Of a stretch of DNA of 64,000 nt, positions 39,188 to 47,243 are shown piece after piece. Both the position numbers and the translations under genes were made by a program. The DNA is from Paenilisteria riparia FSL S10-1204 (GTDB lineage Bacteria; Bacillota; Bacilli; Lactobacillales; Listeriaceae). Each line of letters starts with the position of its first letter. The stretch's first letter is position 1. The notes beneath the pieces are model-generated. The model worked only from the letters and a program-made list of their open reading frames with translations. It did not search any database and was not told where the DNA came from. The DNA lies in contig NZ_AODL01000004.1 in assembly GCF_000525995.1 (NCBI RefSeq), forward strand, positions 62,001-126,000, in the 5' to 3' direction.

Positions 39188-41047
39188 ATGTATATGATGT
39201 TTTTTGGAAGTTCCGTTTTGTTATTAGTAGCGATGGCAGTTTTGTGGTCGATTTTTCAGTTTAGACGAGGACGTTGGTTGCTTTGGATTAACGTGGTGCT
39301 TTTTGTCGGCTGGTGTTTAGTAACGTTCATTGCTGCGCGAAGTATTGGTTGGGAATTTGTGCGGCAGATTTTTGGAATGCTCATGCCAATGGTGTTTTCG
39401 CCGTTTGTTTTGTGGTTTCTTTTTGCAAAAAAGGCCGATTGGATGAGAATTGTTAAGCGATATGCCGTTATTGTGTCGTGGCTTGCGGTGTTTATGATTG
39501 TTTTTCAGATTCCTGCATTTCCGACTTTTGCGACGTATGTATTATGTTTTGGTGTGCCGATTCTGGTTTTCTTCTTATTATATGTTTGGGAGAAAAGACT
39601 TGCTGGGAAGTGGAAGCGTGGTTGGATTGCTTTTGTTAGCGTGATTTTGGTTGTAGTGTTTATTTTTGGGTCATTGCTAATGAATGCAACGGCGCTAAAT
39701 GCTAGTGGTGACGACATGGTGATGGATTGGGGCGGTGGAAAGGATTTGGGAATGAAGCCGGAGCTTGACGTGACAAAGCTTGCAGGACCAAAAGAAACCG
39801 CCGTGACAGAAAGATTTCAATTCACAGCAGCAACGAAGAAAATGAAGGTTCCGGATGGGTCAACAAAAGAATTATGGCTTTTCAATGGACAAATGACGGG
39901 GCCAGCGATTCATGTGAAACAGGGAGATGTGGTTGAAGTCACGCTTACAAACGAAAATATTAAAGATGGCGTGACGATTCACTGGCATGGTTACGATGTT
40001 CCAATTGCTGAGGACGGTGTGCCTGATATTTCGCAAAAAGCGGTGGCTATCGGGGAAAGCTATACGTATCGCTTCAAGGCAGACACGGTCGGTACGTTCT
40101 GGTATCATTCGCATAGCCAGTCGTCAGAGCAGGTGGGGCATGGCTTATTTGGCTCTCTCATTGTTGATCCAAAAAACAAGCCAGACGACGAGCTTGATAT
40201 GGTAGCGTTCGTTGCGCCAAAATATATCGATAATGAAGGGGCGCTAATTTCAAGCAATGAGTGGCCAAAACAATTACTTAAAAATACAAAAATCCGACTT
40301 CGTTTAACAAATGCGCATAATAAGCCGCAAAAAATTGTATTAAATGGCGTACCGTTTAAAGTTGCTGCGATTGATGGAAATGAAGTGAATCAGCCGACCA
40401 ATGTGGAAGGTAAGTATGTGCAGATTCCAGCAGGAGGACGCGTCGATTTAACGTTTGTGATGCCGAATAACGCTGTACGAATTTTTGATGCAAAAGATGA
40501 ATCGGGCGGTTGGGTGTTCCAATCAGAAAGAAAATCAGCAGCCCCATCGAAGGAGATTCCAGAAGAAGCTTTTCAACGCGAAAGTTATGGGATTAAGATG
40601 AATAGCGGTTTGGATGTCAGTAAAGGATTTGACCGCGAATTTACAATGGTTTTTGATAGTAAGTTAGCATTTTTTGATGGCATGGTACATCATTTATGGA
40701 CGATAAATGGCAAGCTTTATCCAAATACGCCGATGTTAATGGTAAGTGAAGGTGACCGGGTCAAAACAACATTCGTGAATCGGAGTTATAGTCATCATCC
40801 TATGCATTTACATGGACATAAAATGCTCGTATTAACACGAAATGGAAAAGCAGCAACTGGTAGTCCGTGGTGGACAGATACACTAAATGTGGCACCAGGT
40901 GAAACATATGAAGTGGCCTTTAAAGCAGATAATCCAGGTATTTGGATGGATCATTGTCACAATCTCGATCATGCAACAAATGGAATGATGATGCATTTGC
41001 AGTACGATAATGTGTACACACCGTTTTCAGGACATACGCACGAGTAA
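39188..41047 (+). CDS. Multicopper oxidase with N-terminal membrane domain
   Basis: Copper enzyme of 619 residues. The first ~175 residues form about five transmembrane helices (from MYMMFFGSSVLLLVAMAVLW to about VILVVVFIFGSLLMNAT). An extracytoplasmic cupredoxin module follows with all four copper-binding regions: HWHGYD (about 264), WYHSHSQ (about 306), HHPMHLHGH (about 537) and WMDHCHNLDH (about 590). It would oxidise metal ions or phenolic compounds at the outer membrane face, with electrons passed to O2. ATG 39188 follows AAAGGGG. No copper chaperone or regulator gene is adjacent. It is divergent from adhE. Confidence 0.9.
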   Translation: MYMMFFGSSVLLLVAMAVLWSIFQFRRGRWLLWINVVLFVGWCLVTFIAARSIGWEFVRQIFGMLMPMVFSPFVLWFLFAKKADWMRIVKRYAVIVSWLAVFMIVFQIPAFPTFATYVLCFGVPILVFFLLYVWEKRLAGKWKRGWIAFVSVILVVVFIFGSLLMNATALNASGDDMVMDWGGGKDLGMKPELDVTKLAGPKETAVTERFQFTAATKKMKVPDGSTKELWLFNGQMTGPAIHVKQGDVVEVTLTNENIKDGVTIHWHGYDVPIAEDGVPDISQKAVAIGESYTYRFKADTVGTFWYHSHSQSSEQVGHGLFGSLIVDPKNKPDDELDMVAFVAPKYIDNEGALISSNEWPKQLLKNTKIRLRLTNAHNKPQKIVLNGVPFKVAAIDGNEVNQPTNVEGKYVQIPAGGRVDLTFVMPNNAVRIFDAKDESGGWVFQSERKSAAPSKEIPEEAFQRESYGIKMNSGLDVSKGFDREFTMVFDSKLAFFDGMVHHLWTINGKLYPNTPMLMVSEGDRVKTTFVNRSYSHHPMHLHGHKMLVLTRNGKAATGSPWWTDTLNVAPGETYEVAFKADNPGIWMDHCHNLDHATNGMMMHLQYDNVYTPFSGHTHE

Positions 41048-41093
41048 AATAGGAATCTCGTCAATGAGCTTGCGCTGTTGGCAAGGTTTTTAT

Positions 41094-41279
41094 ATGTCTA
41101 ATTATTATAAAGGGTTTAACGATATGTTAACCCACGACATACAAGAAATTGATAACGCGCATAACTTGGTTGGCGGAAGAATCATTGTTTTGGATGTCAA
41201 TATGGAGAAAGTTATCAAGAAGTACGAATCATTTGGCTTTATGAAATACGGCGCTTTATTCCAATCTCAAAGCGAATGA
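41094..41279 (+). pseudogene. GNAT acetyltransferase remnant
   Basis: A 61-codon frame whose C-terminal half (NAHNLVGGRIIVLDVN, EKVIKKYESFGFMKYG) resembles the end of GNAT-type acetyltransferases, where the last strand is followed by a Tyr-Glu-x-x-Gly-Phe turn. The N-terminal acetyl-CoA-binding part is absent and no good ribosome-binding site is present, so this looks like the tail of a decayed gene between the oxidase and rpsB. Confidence 0.5.
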
Positions 41280-41333
41280 CAACCGATGTTCCTTGATATT
41301 AGCAAAATCAAAGCATAAAAAGCGCGAAATGCT

Positions 41334-41362
41334 TGTCATAGTGCGAAGTTTGTGCTATTATA
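41334..41362 (+). promoter_or_regulatory. Promoter of rpsB-tsf
   Basis: TTGTCA at 41334-41339, 17-bp spacer, TATTAT at 41357-41362, giving a leader of about 125 nt. Confidence 0.75.
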
Positions 41363-41367
41363 GTAAA

Positions 41368-41491
41368 CGGTGTTAAATCACACACGCATTGTGGACAGAA
41401 CAAACGGTGCTTGCATTTGCGAGTCTTTGTCTGGTTGATACATGCGGAGGGCGGAATGATCCGCAAAAATAAAACCATAGGAGGGAATAAC
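41368..41491 (+). promoter_or_regulatory. Putative S2 (rpsB) leader RNA
   Basis: The untranslated leader has several short inverted repeats: GTGTT/CACAC-type pairing near 41371-41386, TGC/GCA pairs, and GCGG..CCGC at about 41453-41464. Ribosomal-protein S2 leaders with autoregulatory structures are known in Firmicutes, but I cannot confirm the fold by eye. The rpsB ribosome-binding site AGGAGGG lies at its 3' end. Confidence 0.4.
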
Positions 41492-42253
41492 ATGCCTGTT
41501 ATTTCAATGAAACAATTGTTAGAAGCTGGTGTTCACTTCGGTCACCAAACGCGCCGTTGGAACCCAAAAATGAAGAAATACATCTTCACAGAAAGAAATG
41601 GTATCTACATTATCGATTTACAAAAAACTGTTAAGAAAGTAGACGAAGCTTTCAATTTTATGAAAGAAGTATCTGCTGACGGTGGAACAATCCTTTTTGT
41701 AGGAACTAAGAAACAAGCGCAAGATTCCGTTCGTGATGAAGCGATTCGTTCAGGTCAATATTTCGTTAACCATCGTTGGTTAGGTGGAACTTTGACAAAC
41801 TTTGAAACAATCCAAAAACGTATTAAACACCTTAAGAAAATCGAAAAAATGGAAGAAGACGGTACTTTCGAAGTTCTTCCTAAGAAAGAAGTAGTTCTTC
41901 TTAAGAAAGAGCAAGAGAAATTAGAAAGATTCCTAGGTGGAATTAAAGATATGAAAGGTCTTCCAGATGCATTGTTCATCGTTGACCCTCGTAAAGAGCG
42001 TATTGCTGTCGCAGAAGCTCGTAAACTACACATCCCAATCATCGGTATTGTTGATACAAACTGTGATCCAGATGAAATTGATTACGTAATCCCTGCAAAC
42101 GACGACGCAATCCGTGCTGTTAAACTTTTGACTGCTAGAATGGCTGACGCTATCATCGAAGTAAACCAAGGTGAAGAGCAAGAAGTTCCAGTTGAAGAAG
42201 TAAAAGTAGAAGAAACAGTAGCTGCTACTGAAGAAACTACAACAGAAGCGTAA
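41492..42253 (+). CDS. rpsB: 30S ribosomal protein S2
   Basis: Large 30S-subunit protein of 253 residues: starts [27 protein letters not shown] and has [11 protein letters not shown] and [27 protein letters not shown], all diagnostic. The C-terminal tail is acidic (Glu/Val/Thr rich) and variable. AGGAGGG is 7 bp before ATG 41492. The open frame continues upstream into the leader, but the family start is clear. tsf follows after an intergenic hairpin. Confidence 0.98.
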   Translation: MPVISMKQLLEAGVHFGHQTRRWNPKMKKYIFTERNGIYIIDLQKTVKKVDEAFNFMKEVSADGGTILFVGTKKQAQDSVRDEAIRSGQYFVNHRWLGGTLTNFETIQKRIKHLKKIEKMEEDGTFEVLPKKEVVLLKKEQEKLERFLGGIKDMKGLPDALFIVDPRKERIAVAEARKLHIPIIGIVDTNCDPDEIDYVIPANDDAIRAVKLLTARMADAIIEVNQGEEQEVPVEEVKVEETVAATEETTTEA

Positions 42254-42266
42254 TTTTAAACTCACA

Positions 42267-42301
42267 AGGTGATAAGTGACACTCTCTTATCACCTTTTTT
42301 G
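42267..42301 (+). terminator. Hairpin/terminator between rpsB and tsf
   Basis: GGTGATAAG pairs with CTTATCACC around a 9-nt loop, then TTTTTTG. A partial terminator here would set tsf expression below rpsB. Confidence 0.85.
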
Positions 42302-42331
42302 AAAGATTTTATTTTTAGGAGGAATTGTAAA

Positions 42332-43217
42332 ATGGCTAACGTTACAGCTCAAATGGTAAAAGAACTACGCGAAAAAAACTGGTGCTGGTATGATGGATTG
42401 TAAAAAAGCATTAGTAGAAGTAGATGGAGATATGGATTTAGCAATCGACTACCTACGCGAAAAAGGTATTGCGAAAGCTGCTAAGAAATCCGATCGTATC
42501 GCTACAGAAGGTATGACAAGCGTTGTCAGCAATGACAAACACGCAATCGTACTTGAAATCAATGCAGAAACTGACTTCGTAGCTAAAAATGACAAGTTCA
42601 TTCAATTAGTTCAAGACATTTCTAACCAATTATTGACTGTTCGTCCAACTGACTTGGATGCAGCGCTTAAAACAGAAATGCCAAACGGTCAAGTTTTACA
42701 AGACTACATCAACGAAGCGATCCAAACAATCGGAGAAAAAATCTCACTACGTCGTTTCGAAATCAAAGAAAAAGTAGCAGATCACGCATTCGGCGAATAC
42801 ATCCACATGGGCGGACGTATCGGTGTATTAGTTGTTCTTGAAGGTACAACGGACGACGCTGTTGCTAAAGACGTTGCAATGCATGTTGCAGCAATCAACC
42901 CTAAATATATCTCTCGTGCAGACGTTTCTCAAGACGAAATCGACCACGAAAGAAAAATCCTAACAGAACAAGCACTTAACGAAGGCAAACCAGCCAATAT
43001 CGTTGAGAAAATGGTAGAAGGCCGCTTAACAAAATACCTAAGCGAAATCAGCCTTGAAGACCAACCATTCGTTAAAAACCCAGACGTAACTGTAGGCCAA
43101 TTCGTCAAAGAAAAAGGCGCTACAATCAAATCGTTTGTACGTTTTGAAGTTGGAGAAGGTCTTGAGAAGAAAGAAGATAACTTTGTTGAGGAAGTAATGA
43201 ATCAAGTTAAGAAATAA
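42332..43217 (+). CDS. tsf: Elongation factor Ts, +1 frameshift in this sequence
   Basis: Guanine-nucleotide exchange factor for EF-Tu, essential for translation. AGGAGGAATTGTAAA precedes ATG 42332 ([15 protein letters not shown]). At A7 42372-42378 the frame is lost; with six A it reads [17 protein letters not shown], the invariant EF-Ts motif, and runs to 43217 for 294 residues, the expected length. The middle shows the conserved ETDFVAKND. The gene cannot easily be dispensable, so the seventh A is most likely a sequence error. The last 17 bases around the stop are repeated at 47168-47184. Confidence 0.95.
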
Positions 43218-43219
43218 AA
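43203..43219. repeat. 17-bp direct repeat, copy 1 (tsf 3' end)
   Basis: CAAGTTAAGAAATAAAA spans the last codons and stop of tsf. The identical sequence occurs at 47168-47184, on the far side of the toxin island. Confidence 0.75.
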
Positions 43220-43240
43220 CACGTTTTAAGTGATTTTGGA

Positions 43241-43279
43241 TGAACCGCTATTCGCATTGAATAGCGGTTTTATCTTTTT
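43241..43279 (+). terminator. Terminator after tsf
   Basis: AACCGCTATTC (43243-43253) pairs with GAATAGCGGTT (43259-43269) around GCATT, followed by TTATCTTTTT. A similar AACCGC/GCGGTT terminator follows repeat copy 2. Confidence 0.9.
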
Positions 43280-43554
43280 GCAAAGTCACATATTAGGGTT
43301 TTTCAATAATGAAATTATGTTTTCTAGTAAACTATTTTTTGCGATATTTTTTACATGGTTTCAATTAATAATTCACTACCTTCTGTTGTTTTGAATATTC
43401 AATGATTTTCCATCGCTTATAAAATAAATACAATTTAAGAAATTAGTTGTTATTTAGAGGACATATAGCAAGATTAATGTTCGGGACTTTTTTTATTTTT
43501 TCTAGATTTGCTATAATACATTTTGGAAGATACTAACATGAGAGGAAGTGTCCT
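43280..43554 (+). other. AT-rich gap before the toxin operon, with -10 box
   Basis: About 275 bp without a gene and visibly richer in A/T than its surroundings. TATAAT at 43512-43517 preceded by TTTGC is a plausible -10, 38 bp before the first toxin-operon gene; no good -35 was identified. Confidence 0.5.
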
Positions 43555-43773
43555 ATGCCACATTATGAACAAGTCCGGCATGCGATATCTGCTAGAAAGC
43601 ATAGTTTAGAGAGTATTGTTGACGGGATCAGGAGTAGGAAAAACGGGATGCAGGATGAAAATCACGAGGTAGAGGAAAAAATGATACATAGGCTGAATCA
43701 AATAGAAGCGGAAGCCAAAGACATGATTTCCCACTGTGAGCAAACAGAAAATGCTTTACGGAGGGAGATATAA
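43555..43773 (+). CDS. Small helical protein, DUF5082-like (LXG-toxin partner)
   Basis: Protein of 72 residues, predicted all-helical and highly charged (HYEQVRHAISARKHSLESIVDGIRS...). Length, position and pattern fit the DUF5082-type proteins encoded just ahead of LXG toxins of type VII secretion systems, which act as targeting chaperones together with a second small protein. No signal peptide. AGAGGAAG lies 8-10 bp before ATG 43555. It is the first gene of the toxin operon and is followed 2 bp later by its partner. Similarity is by pattern only. Confidence 0.65.
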   Translation: MPHYEQVRHAISARKHSLESIVDGIRSRKNGMQDENHEVEEKMIHRLNQIEAEAKDMISHCEQTENALRREI

Positions 43774-43775
43774 TC

Positions 43776-44066
43776 ATGGCAACGCAAATCGATATAGACA
43801 CAGCTTGGGTTTTGAAACAATTAAAAAAGGGTGAACAGGCTGTAGCGGATTTTAAAGCAGAAGCCACCAAGATTGAACACACGATGGATAAATTGAATAA
43901 GCAAGTTTCACCGGACTTCATGACACGTTACATTGAAGTGAAGGAAGGTTTAGTGTCGGAAATCAGAGCAGACCAGTTTACGAAATTAAAACAAGCTTTT
44001 GTGGATAGCCAACTAGCGGTACAAGCATTTATTGAAACGGATGCGAAGTTAGGGGGCAAGGGGTAA
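43776..44066 (+). CDS. Small helical protein, DUF5344/WXG100-like (LXG-toxin partner)
   Basis: Helical-hairpin protein of 96 residues (MATQIDIDTAWVLKQLKKGEQ...), the size of WXG100/Esx-like partners. Proteins of the DUF5344 type sit between DUF5082 and LXG genes and bind the toxin's N-terminal domain for export. Its stop overlaps the toxin start by one base (TAATG), showing coupling. ACGGAGGGAG precedes the ATG by about 8 bp. Confidence 0.65.
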   Translation: MATQIDIDTAWVLKQLKKGEQAVADFKAEATKIEHTMDKLNKQVSPDFMTRYIEVKEGLVSEIRADQFTKLKQAFVDSQLAVQAFIETDAKLGGKG

Positions 44067-45460
44067 TGGATTTTAAAATCAATATGGGAGAACTAGAGGA
44101 TGTGCTAAAATCCTTGCACAAAATGAAGACCAGTTTAGAGACATTGGATGGTGTATTGGTCAACGTGCAAAATACAATTGCCAAGCAACAAGGAAAATTA
44201 GCAGATGCATTGACGATGGAATTTGGCGCTCATCGAGACGATATTTCACGCCAACAAGGTACGGTGACAAAACTATATACGTATTTGGAGAAGTATGTAA
44301 ATGATTTGAAATCGATTGATAGCCCAACCTATCGTAATCAGGACATGTTAATTGATGCTCGCGGACTTCAAAAGGCAGCTGAAATGCAACGTGATATCCT
44401 AGATGAGGCGAAAAGCGACGTGTTCCGTGTCCCACAGCCGAGTATTGGAATGATTCCAGACGACCCCGACGAATTATGGGTTATGCGTCATAACCAAGGC
44501 TTAATGGAAGATTTAGATGATTACTTACGGCAGAAATTAACGCAATTACAGCAAAACGAAGGTGAAGCGATGCACCGAATTATCCTAGATATGCGTCGGT
44601 TGATGGAAATGGATCGCGCACACGCTTCTGGAATCGAGAAAGATTATCGCCAATACGATCAAAATAAAGTGCGTCAAATTGGTGCTTCTACAAGAGACTC
44701 TATTTTCGGTTTTGGAAAGAGTGCACTTGATAGTTTGAGACATCCAGAAAATCATTTGGAAAGTATGGCAATGTTGATGAAAAACCTGCGAAGTGATCCA
44801 TCAGGAACTCTGGGGATGTTATGGAATGGCGTTGTAGCAAGTTATTTAGAGCCTTATAAAAAAGGAGATGCCTACGGCTTAGCAAGCAGCACAATGCTAC
44901 TTGCAAGTGCATTTGGCATCACAAAAGGTCTGATTGAGTTTGGCCGGATAAAAGATGTGAACGGGGCTAATCGAATTATCTCTAAGTATGATGATATTGC
45001 GAGTTATGAGTTTAATAGCATGAACCCGGGGCCGTTATCAAAATTCGATGATCCACCTAATACTAATTTTTATGGTGGCAGATATAATATAAAAATACTT
45101 GAAGAAGATACTATTCTATATCGAGGTGGAGAAAAAGGGGGACTAACTACACCAGGAAAAGAATTTAATAGCCTTGGAGAGTGGTATACAACCGCTCCGC
45201 CTGCTTCTGTTGCAAAAGTTAGGATAGACAGTGCCGTTAAATATCATTGGATTGACCCTGTAGATGGCAATTTGACAGGAACCTCTAAAATTAGTGCTGT
45301 GTATGAAGTTAAGATACCTAAGGGAACTACAATTTATGAAGGGCCTGTTGGGTATCAAGGAGGCCATTATCTGGGTGGCATGGATAATTTTCAAGTATAT
45401 ATACAAAGGCCATGGGAGCTTGAAAATGTAGTAGTTATTAGTGAAAATCCACTAAAATAG
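44066..45460 (+). CDS. LXG-like polymorphic toxin with C-terminal toxin domain
   Basis: Secreted antibacterial toxin candidate of 464 residues. Residues 1 to about 210 are long amphipathic helices (MDFKINMGELEDVLKSLHKM...) like the LXG targeting domain. A short hydrophobic pre-toxin region follows (LASSTMLLASAFGITKGLIEF, about 272-292). The C-terminal domain from about 320 has LYRGG, GEWYTTAPPASVAKVRIDSAV and PKGTTIYEGPVGYQGGHYLGG. The Y-R-G start and following T-T strand recall ADP-ribosyltransferase-like folds, but the activity is inferred. No secretion ATPase is encoded in this window, so export would use a type VII system elsewhere. Confidence 0.75.
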   Translation: MDFKINMGELEDVLKSLHKMKTSLETLDGVLVNVQNTIAKQQGKLADALTMEFGAHRDDISRQQGTVTKLYTYLEKYVNDLKSIDSPTYRNQDMLIDARGLQKAAEMQRDILDEAKSDVFRVPQPSIGMIPDDPDELWVMRHNQGLMEDLDDYLRQKLTQLQQNEGEAMHRIILDMRRLMEMDRAHASGIEKDYRQYDQNKVRQIGASTRDSIFGFGKSALDSLRHPENHLESMAMLMKNLRSDPSGTLGMLWNGVVASYLEPYKKGDAYGLASSTMLLASAFGITKGLIEFGRIKDVNGANRIISKYDDIASYEFNSMNPGPLSKFDDPPNTNFYGGRYNIKILEEDTILYRGGEKGGLTTPGKEFNSLGEWYTTAPPASVAKVRIDSAVKYHWIDPVDGNLTGTSKISAVYEVKIPKGTTIYEGPVGYQGGHYLGGMDNFQVYIQRPWELENVVVISENPLK

Positions 45461-45471
45461 GAGGTATGAAA

Positions 45472-45789
45472 ATGGATCAAGAGCTAGAAAAATTGGAAAA
45501 ATTGTTTTCTGAGCTTTTAAAAATCGTAAAAAAAAACGGTTATGAAAGGTTTGTTCCACAAATAAGGATAATTGAAGCTATTTTAAGTTGCTTAAAAGAT
45601 AGTGAAGAAACATCTAGTTCTAAGATGGAATATGTTGCATCCAAGCATAAACAGCTATATTCACCAAGAGGTGGGCTATCTGAATTTTTTATATGGGATA
45701 ATGACTTTCAAACAAGGATACAATTAAACAAGCCACTGGATACAGTTCGAGATGATATCTGGGCAATTTTGAAGAAATATAGAGTATAG
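45472..45789 (+). CDS. Probable immunity protein for the LXG-like toxin
   Basis: Cytoplasmic protein of 105 residues directly after the toxin stop, the usual place of a cognate immunity gene. The N-terminus is helical (DQELEKLEKLFSELLKIVKKNG); the C-terminus has GGLSEFFIWDNDFQTR and NKPLDTVRDDIWAILKKY. A decayed paralogue lies at 46809-47118. ATG 45472 is chosen because AGGAGG at 45459-45464 is 7 bp before it, while ATG 45466 is too close. No catalytic motif seen. Confidence 0.7.
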   Translation: MDQELEKLEKLFSELLKIVKKNGYERFVPQIRIIEAILSCLKDSEETSSSKMEYVASKHKQLYSPRGGLSEFFIWDNDFQTRIQLNKPLDTVRDDIWAILKKYRV

Positions 45790-45860
45790 TTTGTTGTTTT
45801 TAGAAGGCTGTAGGCTGTTTTCTACAGTCTTTTCTTATTTCAAATCGACTTAGGCACTAC

Positions 45861-46458
45861 AACACATTATTATTCGCGAGTACATTCGGAATAACCAAAG
45901 GACTTATTGATTTTGGCCGTGTAAAAGATGTGAATGGCGCTAGCCGAATTATTTCTAAATATGATGATATTGCGAGTTATGAGTTTAATAGCATGAATCC
46001 TGGGCCACTGTCTAAAATTAATGACTACCCTAATAAAAATTTCTATGGTGGTAGATATAATACCAGAGTGTTGCAAGAAGATACGATATTTTATAGAGGT
46101 GGAAAAGCCGATGAACCACTGGGACAACGGTTCACCAGTGAGCCACCTACATCAGTTGTAAACGTTCGGATTGATAGTGCTGTGAGATCAATCCTAAAAC
46201 AGGAGAATTAGAAGGTGTGTCTCCAATTAATACCGTCTATGAAATTAGAATTCCTGCTGGAACGACAATATACGAAGGACCTGTTGGGTTTCAGGGTGGT
46301 CCGTATGCTGGAGGATTGAAGCAGAGGCAATTCTTTTAGCTAATCCACAGCAAGGAAAAGTAGCAGAAGTATTTGGAGCAGGCGGAGGAAATCAAATACA
46401 ACTTGTAACAGTTGTAGACTGGTATGAAAAATTAGGTATTTTAAAGGAGATAAAATGA
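45861..46458 (+). pseudogene. Orphan C-terminal toxin module, decayed
   Basis: Repeats the pre-toxin and toxin parts of the LXG-like protein without its N-terminal export domain: TLLFASTFGITKGLIDFGRVKDVNGASRIISK, then a variant toxin domain (FYRGG, FTSEPPTSVVNVRIDSAV). Frame is lost near 46185, where about 10 bp that encode YHW in the intact toxin are missing, and resumes with NPKTGELEGVSPINTVYEI. A second break near 46312 leads to a different tail ending WYEKLGILKEIK at 46458. It lacks a start site. Such orphan cassettes are typical of polymorphic toxin loci and can recombine into the full-length gene. Confidence 0.75.
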
Positions 46459-46459
46459 G

Positions 46460-46783
46460 ATGGAATCAAAAATTGAAGAATATAAAGAAATGATTCAGCA
46501 TGACATTAACTTATTGGGGTACTCAGCATTAAGGTATTCACTTTTTGCCGGGGAAGAAAATCATCGGGATGAATATCAGGTTAGGATTGAGTATACGAAT
46601 GGAAAATTTGAAGTTTACACGACTGGCGAACGTGCGTCAGTTTCTGGAAAGAGTGAATTCGAAGATTTTTGGAAAGCATATAAAGAATTTATGTATAAAA
46701 TACTACTCACAGTTTTAAGTAATCGTGAACACGTACAAGCTAATGAGCCGCCTGAATATCCCTGCCCGTTATGGGATAATTAA
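46460..46783 (+). CDS. Putative second immunity protein
   Basis: Protein of 107 residues immediately downstream of the orphan toxin module, with AAGGAG about 11 bp before ATG 46460. Sequence runs MESKIEEYKEMIQHDINLLGY... with DEYQVRIEYTNGKFEVYTTGERASVSG, a pattern I associate with immunity-protein families of polymorphic toxin systems. It is unlike the immunity protein at 45472, so it should protect against a different toxin tip, presumably the orphan one. Intact frame despite the decayed toxin suggests retained protection. Confidence 0.6.
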   Translation: MESKIEEYKEMIQHDINLLGYSALRYSLFAGEENHRDEYQVRIEYTNGKFEVYTTGERASVSGKSEFEDFWKAYKEFMYKILLTVLSNREHVQANEPPEYPCPLWDN

Positions 46784-46808
46784 GTGACTAAGATAAGGAG
46801 TAAGTTTT

Positions 46809-47118
46809 ATTGACAGTAAAACAGCAAGATTAAAGGAAATGTATCTCGAATTGTTAAGGATTTTAGAGAAGTATGGGCCAGTAGAAATGAGTACTCAGAT
46901 ACGTACAATTAAAGAAATACTAATTTACTTAGATACAGCGAATGAATCAGAAGATGTTATGATAAAACAGGTTTTTCCGAATGCATAAAAGCATGTCTCC
47001 TGGAAAGTCAGGATTGGCAGAATTTCATTTCTGGGATAATGATTTTGAAACGCGTTCTATAGTAAATAAACCACTCGGAGAATTGAAACAGGAGATATGG
47101 GACATACTAGTTTCGTAG
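46809..47118 (+). pseudogene. Immunity-gene paralogue with frameshift and non-ATG start
   Basis: Homologous to the product of 45472-45789: IRTIKEILIYLD, GKSGLAEFHFWDNDFETR and NKPLGELKQEIWDIL line up with the intact protein. The first frame ends at 46988; a +1 shift near 46979-46986 restores HKSMSPGKSGLAEF. Upstream, AAGGAG lies 8 bp before ATT 46809, where the paralogue would have ATG, so the start codon is also altered. Repaired length would be 102 residues. Degraded, or frameshifted by a sequence error. Confidence 0.6.
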
Positions 47119-47167
47119 GAGTAGCTTTGTTGAAAAGACAGTAGCCTAATATGATATTTTTACTAAC

Positions 47168-47184
47168 CAAGTTAAGAAATAAAA
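47168..47184. repeat. 17-bp direct repeat, copy 2
   Basis: CAAGTTAAGAAATAAAA, identical to the end of tsf at 43203-43219. With copy 1 it brackets the whole toxin/immunity island. Confidence 0.75.
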
Positions 47185-47192
47185 GTAACACA

Positions 47193-47230
47193 CAAAAAAC
47201 CGCCATTCACCAAGTCTAGCGGTTTTTTGT
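47193..47230. terminator. Terminator after repeat copy 2
   Basis: AAAACCGC pairs with GCGGTTTT around a 15-nt loop, followed by TTTTG and preceded by an A-tract. It can serve the toxin island (+) and arsB (-). It resembles the tsf terminator. Confidence 0.75.
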
Positions 47231-47243
47231 CATATAAATAGTA

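Noticed and set aside
42332-42420. Programmed frameshifting in tsf (A7 slippage)
   Set aside because: EF-Ts is not known to need frameshifting, there is no downstream stimulatory structure evident, and five other unrelated genes show the same +1 pattern.
43203-47184. Island as an integrative element with its own integrase
   Set aside because: No recombinase, excisionase or replication gene lies between the repeats; only toxin-related genes are present.
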